Below, in pieces: positions 1 to 6,838 of a stretch of DNA of 7,437 bases. The notes below the pieces were generated by a model. The model was not told the origin of the DNA and made no database searches. It worked only from the letters and a program-made list of their open reading frames with translations. Within the stretch, counting starts at the first letter, position 1. Every line of letters begins with the position of its first letter. Location of the stretch: positions 1-7,437 of the forward strand of contig SLPE01000095.1 in the NCBI GenBank assembly GCA_007132145.1, written 5' to 3'. The DNA comes from Candidatus Izemoplasma sp. GTDB taxonomy: Bacteria; Bacillota_I; Bacilli_A; Izemoplasmatales; Izemoplasmataceae. A program made the translations under genes and the position numbers.

Positions 1-71
1 AAACGCGCCCCTTGTCCAAAAGGAAGACATTCCGCCTTTTGGAAATCGTCGAAAAAAGCAATCTCGTCTAA
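1..71 (+). CDS. rpsQ: 30S ribosomal protein S17, C-terminal fragment
   Basis: Only the last 22 full codons and the stop are present, read from base 3 and ending in TAA at 69-71; the gene begins upstream of the window. The peptide starts TRPLSKRKTFRLLEIVEK, which matches the conserved S17 ending (usually RPLSKTKR-x-RLVEIVEKA). S17 is a primary 16S rRNA binder of the small subunit body. Its place just before rplN is the standard S10/spc junction (rplP-rpmC-rpsQ-rplN). A 27-base gap with no promoter or terminator that I can see separates it from rplN, so the two are probably co-transcribed. Identification rests on a short peptide plus gene order. Confidence 0.9.
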   Translation, partial: TRPLSKRKTFRLLEIVEKSNLV

Positions 72-98
72 CAGCGCTCATTAAGGAGGACCACTGAC

Positions 99-467
99 AT
101 GATACAACAGGAGTCAAGGCTGAAAATAGCCGACAACTCCGGAGCCAAAGAAATCCTGACCATCAAGGTCTTGGGCGGCTCCGGACGTAAATACGCATCG
201 ATCGGCGACCTCGTCACCGCCACGGTCAAACAAGCCACCCCCGGGGGACTCGTCAAAAAGGGCGACATCGTCCAAGCCGTCATCGTACGCACCGTCAAGA
301 AACACCGCCGTCAAGACGGTAGTTACATCCGTTTCGACGACAATGCCGCGGTCATTTTGCGTGAAGACAAATCCCCGCGCGGCACCCGTATTTTCGGACC
401 GGTGGCAAGAGAGCTTCGTGAACAAGGGTTCATGAAAATCGTATCTCTCGCGCCTGAAGTACTGTGA
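99..467 (+). CDS. rplN: 50S ribosomal protein L14
   Basis: Encodes 122 residues, the usual length of bacterial L14, a large-subunit protein that binds 23S rRNA and forms part of a bridge to 16S rRNA. The N-terminus [18 protein letters not shown] is the canonical start of the family. The L14 signature is intact at residues 60-86 (AVIV, nine residues, DG, then F79, N82 and V85). The ATG is preceded by AAGGAGGA at 83-90, 8 bases away, which fixes the start. The gene ends in TGA at 465-467, and the reading frame beyond has no L14 similarity, so TGA is a real stop here. The next gene, rplX, starts 16 bases later. No unusual residues seen. Confidence 0.98.
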   Translation: MIQQESRLKIADNSGAKEILTIKVLGGSGRKYASIGDLVTATVKQATPGGLVKKGDIVQAVIVRTVKKHRRQDGSYIRFDDNAAVILREDKSPRGTRIFGPVARELREQGFMKIVSLAPEVL

Positions 468-483
468 GTCAGGAGGAGAAGAC

Positions 484-810
484 ATGAAAATAAAAAAAGG
501 CGACAAGGTCATTGTCATTTCCGGCGAAGGAAAAGGCAAGGAAGGCAAAGTTCTCAAAATGTACCCGAAGACGTCGCGTGTGCTCGTCGAAGGGGTCAAC
601 ATCATCAAGAAACACACGAAACCCACCCAAGCGAATCCCGATGGCGGCATTCTCGAGTTCGAAGCGCCCATCCACCTTTCGAACGTCATGATTTCCGACA
701 AGAAGGGGCGCACACGCGTGGGCTTCAAGACCGTGACCGAAACCGAAAAGAAAAAAGACGTGACCCGGAAAGTCCGCGTCGCGAAAAAAACCGGAACCGT
801 ATTGGACTGA
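484..810 (+). CDS. rplX: 50S ribosomal protein L24
   Basis: Encodes 108 residues, slightly longer than the roughly 103 of Bacillus L24. L24 is an assembly-initiating 23S rRNA binder near the exit tunnel. A KOW motif occupies about residues 4-30 ([20 protein letters not shown]), followed by the typical [13 protein letters not shown] at 35-47 and an SH3-like core ending near residue 80. The C-terminal tail is Lys/Arg-rich, as expected. AGGAGG at 471-476 lies 7 bases before the ATG. It ends in TGA at 808-810. In enterobacteria the S8 repressor site of the spc mRNA lies around the rplX-rplE junction; I see no comparable bulged helix in the 22-base gap here. Confidence 0.98.
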   Translation: MKIKKGDKVIVISGEGKGKEGKVLKMYPKTSRVLVEGVNIIKKHTKPTQANPDGGILEFEAPIHLSNVMISDKKGRTRVGFKTVTETEKKKDVTRKVRVAKKTGTVLD

Positions 811-817
811 ACGAGAG

Positions 818-823
818 AGGAGG
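818..823 (+). promoter_or_regulatory. Ribosome binding site deciding the rplE start
   Basis: AGGAGG lies 9 bases before the ATG at 833 but only 3 bases before an in-frame TTG at 827. The spacing picks the ATG, which also restores the conserved MNRLQERY N-terminus of L5. Confidence 0.85.
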
Positions 824-832
824 CATTTGTGG

Positions 833-1375
833 ATGAACCGATTGCAAGAAAGATACAATGACGAAATCCGCGCATCACTGGTCGAAAAATTCGACTACAG
901 CTCCGTTATGGAAGCACCGAGAATAGAAAAAATCGTAGTCAACATGGGCGTCGGCGACGCTGTCGACAACACGAAAGCCCTCGATGACGCGGTAAACGAA
1001 CTGACATTGCTCACCGGACAAAAACCCGTCATCACACGCGCCAAGAAATCGGTGGCCAGTTTCAAACTCCGCGAAGGTATGGCCATTGGCTGTAAAGTGA
1101 CCTTGCGCGGTGTGAGGATGTACAAATTTTTGGACAAGTTGATGAATATCGCCCTTCCACGTGTGCGCGACTTTCAAGGCGTGAGTCCGAAAGCGTTCGA
1201 CGGAAGAGGCAATTTCACACTCGGCGTCAAAGAACAGCTCATATTTCCCGAAATCAACTATGACAACGTCAACCGCGTCCGCGGAATGGACATCGTCATC
1301 GTGACGACGGCGAAGACCGACCTCGAAGCGAAGGAACTCCTCGCTCAGTTCGGGATGCCGTTCAGAAGAAATTAA
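833..1375 (+). CDS. rplE: 50S ribosomal protein L5
   Basis: Encodes 180 residues, matching the usual 179-180 of bacterial L5, which binds 5S rRNA in the central protuberance and contacts P-site tRNA. The N-terminus [12 protein letters not shown], the signature at residues 57-73 ([17 protein letters not shown]), the following [15 protein letters not shown] and the ending [10 protein letters not shown] are all typical of Bacilli-type L5. I chose the ATG at 833 rather than an in-frame TTG at 827, which sits too close to the AGGAGG site. The TAA stop at 1373-1375 is embedded in the AAGGAGG that serves rpsN, so the two genes are very tightly packed (11-base gap). Confidence 0.98.
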   Translation: MNRLQERYNDEIRASLVEKFDYSSVMEAPRIEKIVVNMGVGDAVDNTKALDDAVNELTLLTGQKPVITRAKKSVASFKLREGMAIGCKVTLRGVRMYKFLDKLMNIALPRVRDFQGVSPKAFDGRGNFTLGVKEQLIFPEINYDNVNRVRGMDIVIVTTAKTDLEAKELLAQFGMPFRRN

Positions 1376-1386
1376 GGAGGCTATCT

Positions 1387-1572
1387 ATGGCTAAGACATC
1401 GATGATCGAGAAACAGAAGCGCACACCGAAACACAAAGTGCGGGGATATACCCGCTGTGAGCGCTGTGGGCGACCCCACGCTGTCATCCGTAAATTCAAA
1501 CTGTGCCGTATTTGTTTCCGGGAGTTGGCTTACAAAGGTCAAATTCCCGGCGTCAAAAAGGCAAGTTGGTAA
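1387..1572 (+). CDS. rpsN: 30S ribosomal protein S14, zinc-binding type Z
   Basis: Encodes 61 residues, the length of the short zinc-binding S14 (type Z, sometimes called rpsN1 or rpsZ), a late-assembling small-subunit head protein. Four cysteines form two CxxC pairs, C24/C27 and C40/C43, and should hold one zinc. The protein is nearly identical in character to Bacillus S14 over [18 protein letters not shown] and the ending PGVKKASW. The zinc-free paralogue used under zinc starvation, about 89 residues, is not in this window. AAGGAGG at 1374-1380 overlaps the rplE stop and sits 6 bases before the ATG. The final codons AGT TGG then TAA confirm TGG as Trp. The 37-base gap to rpsH is the longest in the window. 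Confidence 0.98.
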   Translation: MAKTSMIEKQKRTPKHKVRGYTRCERCGRPHAVIRKFKLCRICFRELAYKGQIPGVKKASW

Positions 1573-1592
1573 TACGATTGTCCATTTATTTT

Positions 1593-1601
1593 GGGAGGAG
1601 G
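1593..1601 (+). promoter_or_regulatory. Ribosome binding site deciding the rpsH start
   Basis: GGGAGGAGG lies 8 bases before the ATG at 1610 and 14 before a second in-frame ATG at 1616. This favours the [10 protein letters not shown] start, which is also the Bacillus S8 start. An open frame continues upstream to 1457 but overlaps rpsN and shows no S8 similarity there. Confidence 0.8.
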
Positions 1602-1609
1602 CAACACAC

Positions 1610-2005
1610 ATGGTCATGACAGACCCGATCGCTGATATGCTCACCCGTATCAGAAACGCGAACCAAATGAAAAAAGAATCGGTCGATATCCCCGCGTCCA
1701 GATTGAAGCAACAAATCCTCGAGTTGTTGCGAAACGAAGGGTACATCGACGGCATCATGCACATCAAGGCCCGCCCCGCGAACAAAATCCGCGTCACGTT
1801 GAAATACAACCAGAACGACCGCGTCGTCAAAGGTTTGAAGCGCATTTCCAAACCGGGACTCCGCGTCTATGCGAACAAAGGCGAAATCCCCAAGGTCCTC
1901 AACGGACTCGGCATCGCCGTCATTTCGACATCGAAAGGCATTCTCACCGATCGCGAAGCCCGCAAGCAAAACGTCGGCGGAGAGATCATCGCCTACGTAT
2001 GGTAA
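1610..2005 (+). CDS. rpsH: 30S ribosomal protein S8
   Basis: Encodes 131 residues (Bacillus S8 has 132). S8 binds helix 21 of 16S rRNA in the central domain and is an assembly nucleator; in Escherichia coli it also represses its own operon. The N-terminus [18 protein letters not shown], the internal [14 protein letters not shown], the family signature at residues 101-118 ([18 protein letters not shown]) and the ending GGEIIAYVW are all canonical. The start at 1610 is set by SD spacing; 1616 would lose only Met-Val. It ends in TAA at 2003-2005 and is followed after 22 bases by rplF. Whether S8 autoregulates here cannot be told from this window. Confidence 0.98.
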   Translation: MVMTDPIADMLTRIRNANQMKKESVDIPASRLKQQILELLRNEGYIDGIMHIKARPANKIRVTLKYNQNDRVVKGLKRISKPGLRVYANKGEIPKVLNGLGIAVISTSKGILTDREARKQNVGGEIIAYVW

Positions 2006-2027
2006 CCTTATCAAGGAGGTATGAACG

Positions 2028-2564
2028 ATGAGCCGTATCGGAAAGAAACCCATTCCCGTCCCCCAAGGCGTCACGTGTTCATTGGAAGAGCGTACGCTCA
2101 CTGTCAAAGGACCCAAGGGAGAACTCTCCTTGACGGTCCATCCGTCGATGGGCGTCGCCCTTGAAGAATCGCAAATCGTCGTGACACGTCCTTCCGAAAG
2201 CAAGACGGACAAGTCGTTGCACGGAACGATGCGTTCTCTCATCCAGAACATGATCATCGGCGTCACCGAAGGGTACGCGAAGAAATTGCAGATCATCGGC
2301 GTCGGCTACCGCGCGGCCGTACAAGGCAAGAAACTCGTCGTCACCGCCGGATACGCAAACCCCGTCGAACTCGATATTCCTTCGGGCATCGACGTCGACG
2401 TCGTCAAGAACACGGAAGTCAACGTCAGCGGCATCGACAAACAAGCCGTCGGCGCGTTCGCCGCGAACATCCGGGCCGTCCGCAAGCCCGAACCCTATCT
2501 TGGCAAAGGCATCCGCTATGCCGATGAACGTGTACGTCGCAAAGTAGGAAAAACAGCCAAGTAA
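2028..2564 (+). CDS. rplF: 50S ribosomal protein L6
   Basis: Encodes 178 residues, the usual length. L6 has two repeated alpha/beta domains and binds 23S rRNA near the factor-binding site. The start [15 protein letters not shown] is invariant in the family, the mid-section holds [19 protein letters not shown], and the C-terminal signature is at residues 154-162 (PEPYLGKGI). The last residues (RRKVGKTAK) differ modestly from the common RRKEGKTGK. AAGGAGGT at 2013-2020 precedes the ATG at 2028 by 7 bases; an out-of-frame ATG at 2021 is not the start. It ends in TAA at 2562-2564. Confidence 0.98.
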   Translation: MSRIGKKPIPVPQGVTCSLEERTLTVKGPKGELSLTVHPSMGVALEESQIVVTRPSESKTDKSLHGTMRSLIQNMIIGVTEGYAKKLQIIGVGYRAAVQGKKLVVTAGYANPVELDIPSGIDVDVVKNTEVNVSGIDKQAVGAFAANIRAVRKPEPYLGKGIRYADERVRRKVGKTAK

Positions 2565-2583
2565 CGGCTAGGAGTGACAATCG

Positions 2584-2946
2584 ATGATAAACAAGAAGAC
2601 AAGAAACGAAATGCGGAAAAAAAGACATCTGCGCATACGAAAACAATTGATCGGGACCGCTCTTCGCCCACGCTTGAGCGTTTTCCGTTCACACAAGAAC
2701 ATATCCGCACAGTTGATCGACGACGTCAACGGCGTCACGCTCGCGAGCGCGTCGTCCCTCGAATCGTTTTGCGATTCAAAGGACGCCCGCACTGTCGAGG
2801 GCGCGAAACTCGTCGGCAAGCAACTGGCCGAGCGGGCGGTTGAAAAAGACATCAAGCATGTCATTTTCGACCGTAGTGGCTATCTGTATCACGGACGCGT
2901 GAAAGCGCTCGCCGATGCCGCCCGCGAAGCGGGACTGGAATTCTAA
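2584..2946 (+). CDS. rplR: 50S ribosomal protein L18
   Basis: Encodes 120 residues, the same as Bacillus L18, which with L5 binds 5S rRNA in the central protuberance. The N-terminus is strongly basic ([20 protein letters not shown]), followed by the typical [19 protein letters not shown] and ending [18 protein letters not shown], where the terminal Phe is conserved. AGGAG at 2570-2574 sits 9 bases before the ATG, a slightly weaker site than its neighbours. The first 40 or so codons use more ATA, AGA, CGA and GCT than the rest of the cluster. A hairpin-forming sequence lies within the gene at 2753-2785. The TAA stop at 2944-2946 overlaps the rpsE SD site. Confidence 0.97.
   Translation: MINKKTRNEMRKKRHLRIRKQLIGTALRPRLSVFRSHKNISAQLIDDVNGVTLASASSLESFCDSKDARTVEGAKLVGKQLAERAVEKDIKHVIFDRSGYLYHGRVKALADAAREAGLEF
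2753..2785 (+). repeat. Inverted repeat inside rplR
   Basis: GAATCG at 2761-2766 pairs perfectly with CGATTC at 2772-2777 across a 5-base loop. CGTCC at 2753-2757 pairs with GGACG at 2781-2785 outside a 3 by 3 internal loop. It lies fully in coding sequence, may be chance, and has no T-run that would make it a terminator. Confidence 0.4.
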
Positions 2947-2951
2947 GGAGG
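2946..2951 (+). promoter_or_regulatory. Ribosome binding site deciding the rpsE start
   Basis: AGGAGG begins on the last base of the rplR stop. It is 1 base before an ATG at 2953 and 7 bases before the in-frame ATG at 2959. Only the second has workable spacing, so S5 most likely starts at 2959, two codons shorter than the longest open frame. Confidence 0.85.
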
Positions 2952-2958
2952 CATGCCC

Positions 2959-3477
2959 ATGCAATCAGATCGAAGAAGACGAAGAAGAAAAAGAGAAGAG
3001 AACCCCTACGAAGAACGCGTCGTCAACATCAACCGCACGGCCAAGGTCGTCAAGGGTGGTCGTCGCTTCCGTTTCAACGCACTCGTCGTCGTCGGCGACA
3101 AAAAAGGTCAAGTCGGTTTCGGAACCGGCAAGGCGCAAGAAGTCCCCGACGCCATCAAAAAAGCGATTGAAGAAGCGAAGAAGAATTTCTTCCGCGTTCC
3201 GATGTACGGCAAGACGATTCCTCACGCCATCGACGGACGTCACGGCGGCGGCCACGTCCACCTCAAGCCCGCATCCGAAGGAACGGGCGTCATCGCCGGC
3301 GGTCCCGTCCGTGCCGTCTTGGAAGCGGCCGGCGTCGAAGACATCCTCAGCAAATCCCTCGGTTCTGCGACGCCGATCAACGTCGTCCGCGCGACCGTGG
3401 ACGGATTGAAGCGCCTGCGCACCGCTGAAGAAGTGGCCCGTGAACGCGGGAAAACCGCAAAGGAGATTTTGGGATGA
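2959..3477 (+). CDS. rpsE: 30S ribosomal protein S5
   Basis: Encodes 172 residues, a little longer than the 166-167 of Bacillus and E. coli. S5 sits at the mRNA entry side of the small subunit and affects decoding accuracy and mRNA unwinding. The RNA-binding domain spans about residues 20-83, with [20 protein letters not shown] at 30-49 and GFGTGKA at 53-59. The C-terminal domain includes [19 protein letters not shown] and [12 protein letters not shown]. The start at 2959 is chosen from SD spacing. An unusual N-terminal run of six arginines (residues 5-10, then Lys-Arg) precedes the conserved core. The TGA stop at 3475-3477 overlaps the rpmD start as ATGA, suggesting translational coupling. 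Confidence 0.97.
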   Translation: MQSDRRRRRRKREENPYEERVVNINRTAKVVKGGRRFRFNALVVVGDKKGQVGFGTGKAQEVPDAIKKAIEEAKKNFFRVPMYGKTIPHAIDGRHGGGHVHLKPASEGTGVIAGGPVRAVLEAAGVEDILSKSLGSATPINVVRATVDGLKRLRTAEEVARERGKTAKEILG

Positions 3478-3659
3478 CTCAGAAGACTCTGGAAATCACG
3501 CGTGTCAAAAGCATGATCGGTGCCACACCCATGCAAAGAAAAACCGCCAAAGCGCTCGGACTGACCAAGCGCAATCAAACGGTTCACAAAACGGACTCGG
3601 CCACGATCAGAGGCATGATCAGCGTCATCGCCCACCTGGTAACTGTCGCCGAGAAATAG
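3474..3659 (+). CDS. rpmD: 50S ribosomal protein L30
   Basis: Encodes 61 residues, the normal size of short bacterial L30, a small 23S rRNA-binding protein missing from some bacteria. The pattern [20 protein letters not shown], then [11 protein letters not shown], then [16 protein letters not shown] fits the family (R-S-x-IG..., LGL-x-K-x-x-Q-x-V, IRGM-x-x-V-x-HLV-x-V). The start ATG at 3474 shares ATGA with the rpsE stop, and its SD AGGAG at 3461-3465 lies within the last S5 codons, 8 bases upstream. It ends in TAG at 3657-3659, itself part of the AGGAGG serving rplO. Confidence 0.96.
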   Translation: MTQKTLEITRVKSMIGATPMQRKTAKALGLTKRNQTVHKTDSATIRGMISVIAHLVTVAEK

Positions 3660-3670
3660 GAGGGACCACC

Positions 3671-4111
3671 ATGAAACTGCACGAACTGAAACCCAAAGCG
3701 GGGTCCACCCGCGCTCGAAAACGTGCCGGTCGCGGCATCGGCAGCGGCATCGGAAAAACGGCCGGTCGCGGCAGCGACGGGCAGAAGTCCCGTTCGGGCG
3801 CCAAAATCGGACTCGGTTTCGAAGGCGGACAGACAAGAGCGTTCAAGCGTCACCGCAAAGTCGGGTTCATCAATCCCCATCGTACGGAGTACGCGATCGT
3901 GAACGTTTCCCGTCTCAACATCTATGAAGACGGCGCCGTCGTGACCGCGCAAACCTTGCGCGACGACAAAGTCATCAAAAAGGCGTCGTTGCCCCTCAAA
4001 ATATTGGGTCAAGGCGAACTGACGAAGAAACTGACGGTCAAAGCCCAAAAATTCACAGCCTCGGCTGAAGAGAAAATCAAGGCGGCCGGCGGCACCATCG
4101 AGGTGGTTTGA
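3671..4111 (+). CDS. rplO: 50S ribosomal protein L15, with an unusual core motif
   Basis: Encodes 146 residues, exactly the Bacillus L15 length. L15 is a late assembly protein that threads a basic N-terminal extension through 23S rRNA. MKLHELKPKAGSTRARKRAG, then GRGIGSGIGKTAGRG and FEGGQ are typical, and the C-terminal signature is intact (LKILGQGELTKKL onward, then FTASA and AAGGTIEVV). The middle is not typical: the usual GRGHKGQ reads GRGSDGQ (residues 32-38), and after GFEGGQ (49-54) the usual MPLF-x-RLPKRGF reads TRAFKRHRKVGF (55-66). The frame is open and in register on both sides, so this is not a frameshift. AGGAGG at 3658-3663 sits 7 bases before the ATG. An open frame extends upstream to 3440 but overlaps rpsE and rpmD and has no family similarity. 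The stop overlaps secY by one base (TGATG). Confidence 0.95.
   Translation: MKLHELKPKAGSTRARKRAGRGIGSGIGKTAGRGSDGQKSRSGAKIGLGFEGGQTRAFKRHRKVGFINPHRTEYAIVNVSRLNIYEDGAVVTAQTLRDDKVIKKASLPLKILGQGELTKKLTVKAQKFTASAEEKIKAAGGTIEVV
4100..4106 (+). promoter_or_regulatory. Ribosome binding site of secY inside rplO
   Basis: GAGGTGG forms the Glu-Val codons and first base of the last Val codon of rplO. Its GAGGTG is fully complementary to the 16S 3' end, and it lies 4 bases before the secY ATG at 4111. With the TGATG overlap it suggests secY translation is coupled to rplO. A TTG at 4108 is in frame but too close to the site. Confidence 0.7.
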
Positions 4112-5415
4112 TGGATACGATCAAGGCGGTACTCAAAAACAAATCCGTGATGAAGAAGATCGGCTTCACGCTGCTTGCGTTCCTCATCTACAGGGTCGCC
4201 GTCTTCATCCGCATCCCGTTAATCAACCCGCTCCCCTTCCAAGAACTCTTCGAAGGCGGATTCCTCGGCATCATGGATGCGTTCACGGGCAACGCGATGA
4301 GCCAGCTCTCGATCGTCGCCCTCGGCATCGGTCCCTACATCACCGCGTCGATCGTCATGCAACTCTTGAAAATGGACATCGTTCCGATTTTCAAGGAGTG
4401 GAGTGAAGAAGGCGAAACCGGCAAACAAAAACTCAACCAGGTGACGCGTTACCTCGCCATCGGTCTCGCGTTCATCCAAGCGCTCGGCATGACCTACGGG
4501 TTCCAACTCCAACAAGGAGAAGCGTTTTTCAAGACCGGCGTCGAGCCGAACTTCCTCGTGTTCACCTATCTCGCGCTCGTCATCACCGGCGGAACGGCCT
4601 TCTTGTTGTTCCTCGCCGACCAGATCACCCTCAAAGGGGTCGGCAACGGCACTTCGATGATCATCGTCGCCGGCATCATCTCCGGGATTCCCGGAATGTT
4701 CGCGTCCCTTTCGGGCGATTATCTGACCGCCGCCGACGCCAATTACATCTCCTACATCACCTTCGCCGTCATCGTCGTCGTCTACATCCTCGTCCTGCTC
4801 GGCGTCACCTACATGCAATCGGCGGCGCGCAAGATTCCCGTTCAGTACTCCAACCGCCCGGGTTCATCACAATTCAAAGGTCGCAAGGATTCCAACATCC
4901 CGATCAAAATCAACTCGGCCGGCGTCATTCCCGTCATTTTCGCGGTCACGATCCTCAGTCTGCCGCAGACGGTCATCAGTTTCGTCCCCGCCATCCAACA
5001 AAACATTTTCGGATTGTGGCTCAGTGAGATGTTCGATTACACCCGTCCAGCGGGTTTCGCCATCTACGTCATCTTGATCATCGTGTTCACGTTCTTCTAC
5101 TCGTTCGTCCAGATCAACCCCGACAAGATGGCGAGAAACTTGCAAAAACAAAACGCCTACGTCCCCGGCATCAGACCGGGCATCGAAACCGAGAACTACA
5201 TTTCGAAACTCCTCTTCAGAATCACCGTCATCGGCTCTTTGTATCTCGTTCTCGTAGCCGTCCTCCCGATCATCACCGCATTGATCTTCGGGTTGCCGAC
5301 GTATGTTCAAATCGGCGGAACCTCACTGCTCATCGTCGTCGGCGTCGCCATCGAAACGACCAAACAAATCAAGACGGATGTGCAAGGAAAAACGTACACC
5401 GGATTCATCAAGTAG
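4111..5415 (+). CDS. secY: Protein translocase channel subunit SecY
   Basis: Encodes 434 residues (Bacillus SecY has 431), the ten-helix channel of the SecYEG translocon in the cytoplasmic membrane, which passes secretory proteins and inserts membrane proteins. TM1 spans about residues 17-35 and is followed by the periplasm-side plug region (FLGIMDAFTGNAMSQ). SecY signature 1 is intact at residues 67-86 (ALGIGPYITAS and the following VMQLL). The cytoplasmic loop KEWSEEGETGKQKLNQ, the NGTSMII of TM5, KINSAGVIPVIFA from residue 266 (TM7) and NPDKMARNLQKQ are all typical. The ending is KTYTGFIK. Start 4111 is chosen over an in-frame TTG at 4108. It ends in TAG at 5413-5415, which merges into the weak adk SD site. 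Confidence 0.98.
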   Translation: MDTIKAVLKNKSVMKKIGFTLLAFLIYRVAVFIRIPLINPLPFQELFEGGFLGIMDAFTGNAMSQLSIVALGIGPYITASIVMQLLKMDIVPIFKEWSEEGETGKQKLNQVTRYLAIGLAFIQALGMTYGFQLQQGEAFFKTGVEPNFLVFTYLALVITGGTAFLLFLADQITLKGVGNGTSMIIVAGIISGIPGMFASLSGDYLTAADANYISYITFAVIVVVYILVLLGVTYMQSAARKIPVQYSNRPGSSQFKGRKDSNIPIKINSAGVIPVIFAVTILSLPQTVISFVPAIQQNIFGLWLSEMFDYTRPAGFAIYVILIIVFTFFYSFVQINPDKMARNLQKQNAYVPGIRPGIETENYISKLLFRITVIGSLYLVLVAVLPIITALIFGLPTYVQIGGTSLLIVVGVAIETTKQIKTDVQGKTYTGFIK

Positions 5416-5419
5416 GGGG
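5414..5419 (+). promoter_or_regulatory. Weak ribosome binding site of adk with a TTG start
   Basis: AGGGGG can pair with the anti-SD only through one G-U wobble, unlike the AGGAGG of the ribosomal genes. It lies 8 bases before the TTG at 5428 and 2 before another in-frame TTG at 5422, so 5428 is the likely start. The first in-frame ATG, at 5443, would remove the first beta strand. Confidence 0.75.
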
Positions 5420-5427
5420 CGTTGTTC

Positions 5428-6078
5428 TTGAAAATACTTCTCATGGGTCCCCCGGGAGCCGGAAAGGGAAGTCAATCGGCCCGTCTTGTCGAAGACTACG
5501 CACTCACCAACATTTCGACCGGACAGATGTTCCGCGAAGCGTACCGTCGCGGTGAACCCCTCGGTGAAAAGGCGATGGCGTACATCAAGAAAGGTGAACT
5601 CGTCGCCGACGACATCACCAACGAAGTCGTCAGACAACGGCTCATGAAAAAGGATGCGGACCGCTGTTTCCTGCTCGACGGATATCCTCGCACAGTCGAA
5701 CAAGCGCGCGCCCTCGACGAGATGCTCGAAAAGAGACGCTCGAAACTGTCGGCCGTCATCAACATCGTCGTCGACAAGCAGGCGATTCTCGAGCGGATGG
5801 TCGGCCGCCGTGTCTGTCGGACGTGCGGATTGAGTTACCATCTCGTCTTCAAACCGACGAAAAAACCGTCGATGTGCGATGCGTGCGGCGGCGAACTCTA
5901 TCAACGCAACGACGACCGTCCCGAATCCGTCCGCAACCGACTCGACATCTATGAAAAGAAGACGAAACCGATCATCGATTACTACCACGGTCGGGGCATC
6001 CTCAAGAACATCGACGGCATGCAATCGTTCGAAAACGTCTATCGCGACATCCGTGACGCCTTGGAGACCTTGACATGA
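5428..6078 (+). CDS. adk: Adenylate kinase, zinc-binding LID type
   Basis: Encodes 216 residues (Bacillus Adk has 217). It catalyses ATP + AMP = 2 ADP in the cytoplasm and sets adenylate balance. The P-loop [10 protein letters not shown] is at residues 7-16, with Ser15 where most family members have Thr. The AMP-binding part holds STGQMFR (30-36), and the kinase signature [12 protein letters not shown] is at 81-92. The LID (about 126-163) is the long form with four cysteines, C130, C133, C150 and C153, predicted to bind structural zinc. Arginines R127, R160 and R171 are positioned to contact phosphates. The start is TTG at 5428, giving MKILLMG, judged by SD spacing and the need for the first strand. 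The TGA stop overlaps the map start as ATGA. Confidence 0.97.
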   Translation: MKILLMGPPGAGKGSQSARLVEDYALTNISTGQMFREAYRRGEPLGEKAMAYIKKGELVADDITNEVVRQRLMKKDADRCFLLDGYPRTVEQARALDEMLEKRRSKLSAVINIVVDKQAILERMVGRRVCRTCGLSYHLVFKPTKKPSMCDACGGELYQRNDDRPESVRNRLDIYEKKTKPIIDYYHGRGILKNIDGMQSFENVYRDIRDALETLT

Positions 6079-6836
6079 TCACCATCAAGTCTCCCCGCGA
6101 AATCGACTTGATGCGTGAAGCGGGACGAATCGTCGCGCAAGCGCATCGCGCCGTTTCCGACATCATCCGACCCGGAGTCTCCACCGCGGCCATCGACCGC
6201 AGTGTCGAAGCGAGCATCCGCGCATCGGGCGCGTCCCCTTCGTTCAAGGGTTACAACGGATTTCCCGCGAGCGCATGCGTCTCGATCAACGAAGAAGTCG
6301 TTCACGGCATTCCCTCGGATTCGATCCTCCTCAAGTCCGGAGACATCGTCAAAGTCGACATCGGCGCCCGCTACAAAGGCTACCATGGAGATTCTGCATG
6401 GACCTACGCCGTCGGCAAGATATCTCCAGAGGCGCAACGGCTCCTCGACGTGACGGAACGGGCGTTGCTCGAAGGCCTAGCGCACGCCCGCGCGGGCGCA
6501 AGACTTTCCGACATCTCCCACGCCGTCCAGAAAACCGCAGAAGCCGAAGGCATGCACGTCGTCCGCGACTTCGTCGGACACGGCATCGGACGAGAACTCC
6601 ACGAAGCGCCGCAAATCCTCAACTACGGTCCCGCGGGAAAAGGTCCCGTCCTCAAGGCCGGCATGACCCTCGCCGTCGAGCCGATGGTCAATCTCGGCAC
6701 CCATGAAGTCAAAATGCGGGACAACCACTGGACCGCCGTCACCAAGGACGGTTCCCTAAGCGCCCATTTCGAACACACGATCCTGATCACCCAAGACGCG
6801 TGTGAACTTCTTACAGCACGACCCAAGGAGGTCTGA
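6075..6836 (+). CDS. map: Type I methionine aminopeptidase
   Basis: Encodes 253 residues, close to the 248 of Bacillus Map, and removes the initiator Met from nascent proteins with small second residues. The pita-bread fold metal ligands are all present: D95 and D106 ([13 protein letters not shown]), H169 ([11 protein letters not shown]), E202 (AVEPM) and E233 (FEHT). The substrate-positioning H77 (VVHGIP) and H176 are also there. N-terminal [20 protein letters not shown] fits the type Ia class without a zinc-finger extension. The ATG at 6075 shares ATGA with the adk stop, and its SD GGAG (6063-6066) is weak, so coupling to adk is likely. Its last codons (AAG GAG GTC TGA) contain the infA SD site. 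Confidence 0.98.
   Translation: MITIKSPREIDLMREAGRIVAQAHRAVSDIIRPGVSTAAIDRSVEASIRASGASPSFKGYNGFPASACVSINEEVVHGIPSDSILLKSGDIVKVDIGARYKGYHGDSAWTYAVGKISPEAQRLLDVTERALLEGLAHARAGARLSDISHAVQKTAEAEGMHVVRDFVGHGIGRELHEAPQILNYGPAGKGPVLKAGMTLAVEPMVNLGTHEVKMRDNHWTAVTKDGSLSAHFEHTILITQDACELLTARPKEV
6825..6832 (+). promoter_or_regulatory. Strong ribosome binding site of infA inside map
   Basis: AAGGAGGT encodes the final Lys-Glu-Val of map and lies 7 bases (counting from its last paired G at 6831) before the infA ATG at 6839. The intergenic gap is only 2 bases, so infA initiation depends on this coding-embedded site. Confidence 0.8.
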
Positions 6837-6838
6837 TC

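Noticed and set aside
238..247. CCCCCGGGGG in rplN
   Set aside because: It is short, codes for Pro-Gly-Gly in the conserved L14 loop, and is consistent with chance.
811..832. Possible S8 repressor site at the rplX-rplE junction, as in enterobacteria
   Set aside because: The short gap holds little beyond the SD site, and I found no helix with the characteristic bulge. A covariance model search would be decisive.
114..878. A 254-codon open frame on the minus strand across rplN, rplX and the start of rplE
   Set aside because: It is antisense to certain ribosomal genes, has low-complexity composition and no recognisable domain. The C-rich third positions of the real genes leave few antisense stops.
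2390..2403. Perfect 14-base palindrome CGACGTCGACGTCG in rplF
   Set aside because: It follows from alternating GAC and GTC codons, which are abundant throughout, and forms no long hairpin.
2915..3409. A + strand open frame of 164 codons out of frame with rpsE
   Set aside because: It is rich in Ser, Arg, Lys and Thr, overlaps a full canonical S5 gene, and is a shadow of it.
3440..3670. An upstream extension of the rplO frame that would add 77 residues
   Set aside because: It overlaps rpsE and rpmD, lacks L15 similarity, and the ATG at 3671 has an AGGAGG at ideal spacing and the canonical MKLHELKP start.
4219..4818. A long minus-strand open frame within secY, very rich in Asp, Glu and Gly
   Set aside because: The acidic composition is the mirror of ATC/GTC/GCC codons in a membrane protein. 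There is no ribosome site and no domain.
6070..6098. TTGACA at the adk/map junction as a -35 box
   Set aside because: No TATAAT-like sequence lies 16-18 bases downstream. The bases are the adk C-terminus and the map start.
6485..6498. Perfect 14-base GC palindrome CGCCCGCGCGGGCG in map
   Set aside because: It encodes Ala-Arg-Ala-Gly with GC-rich codons, leaves almost no loop, and has no T-run for a terminator.
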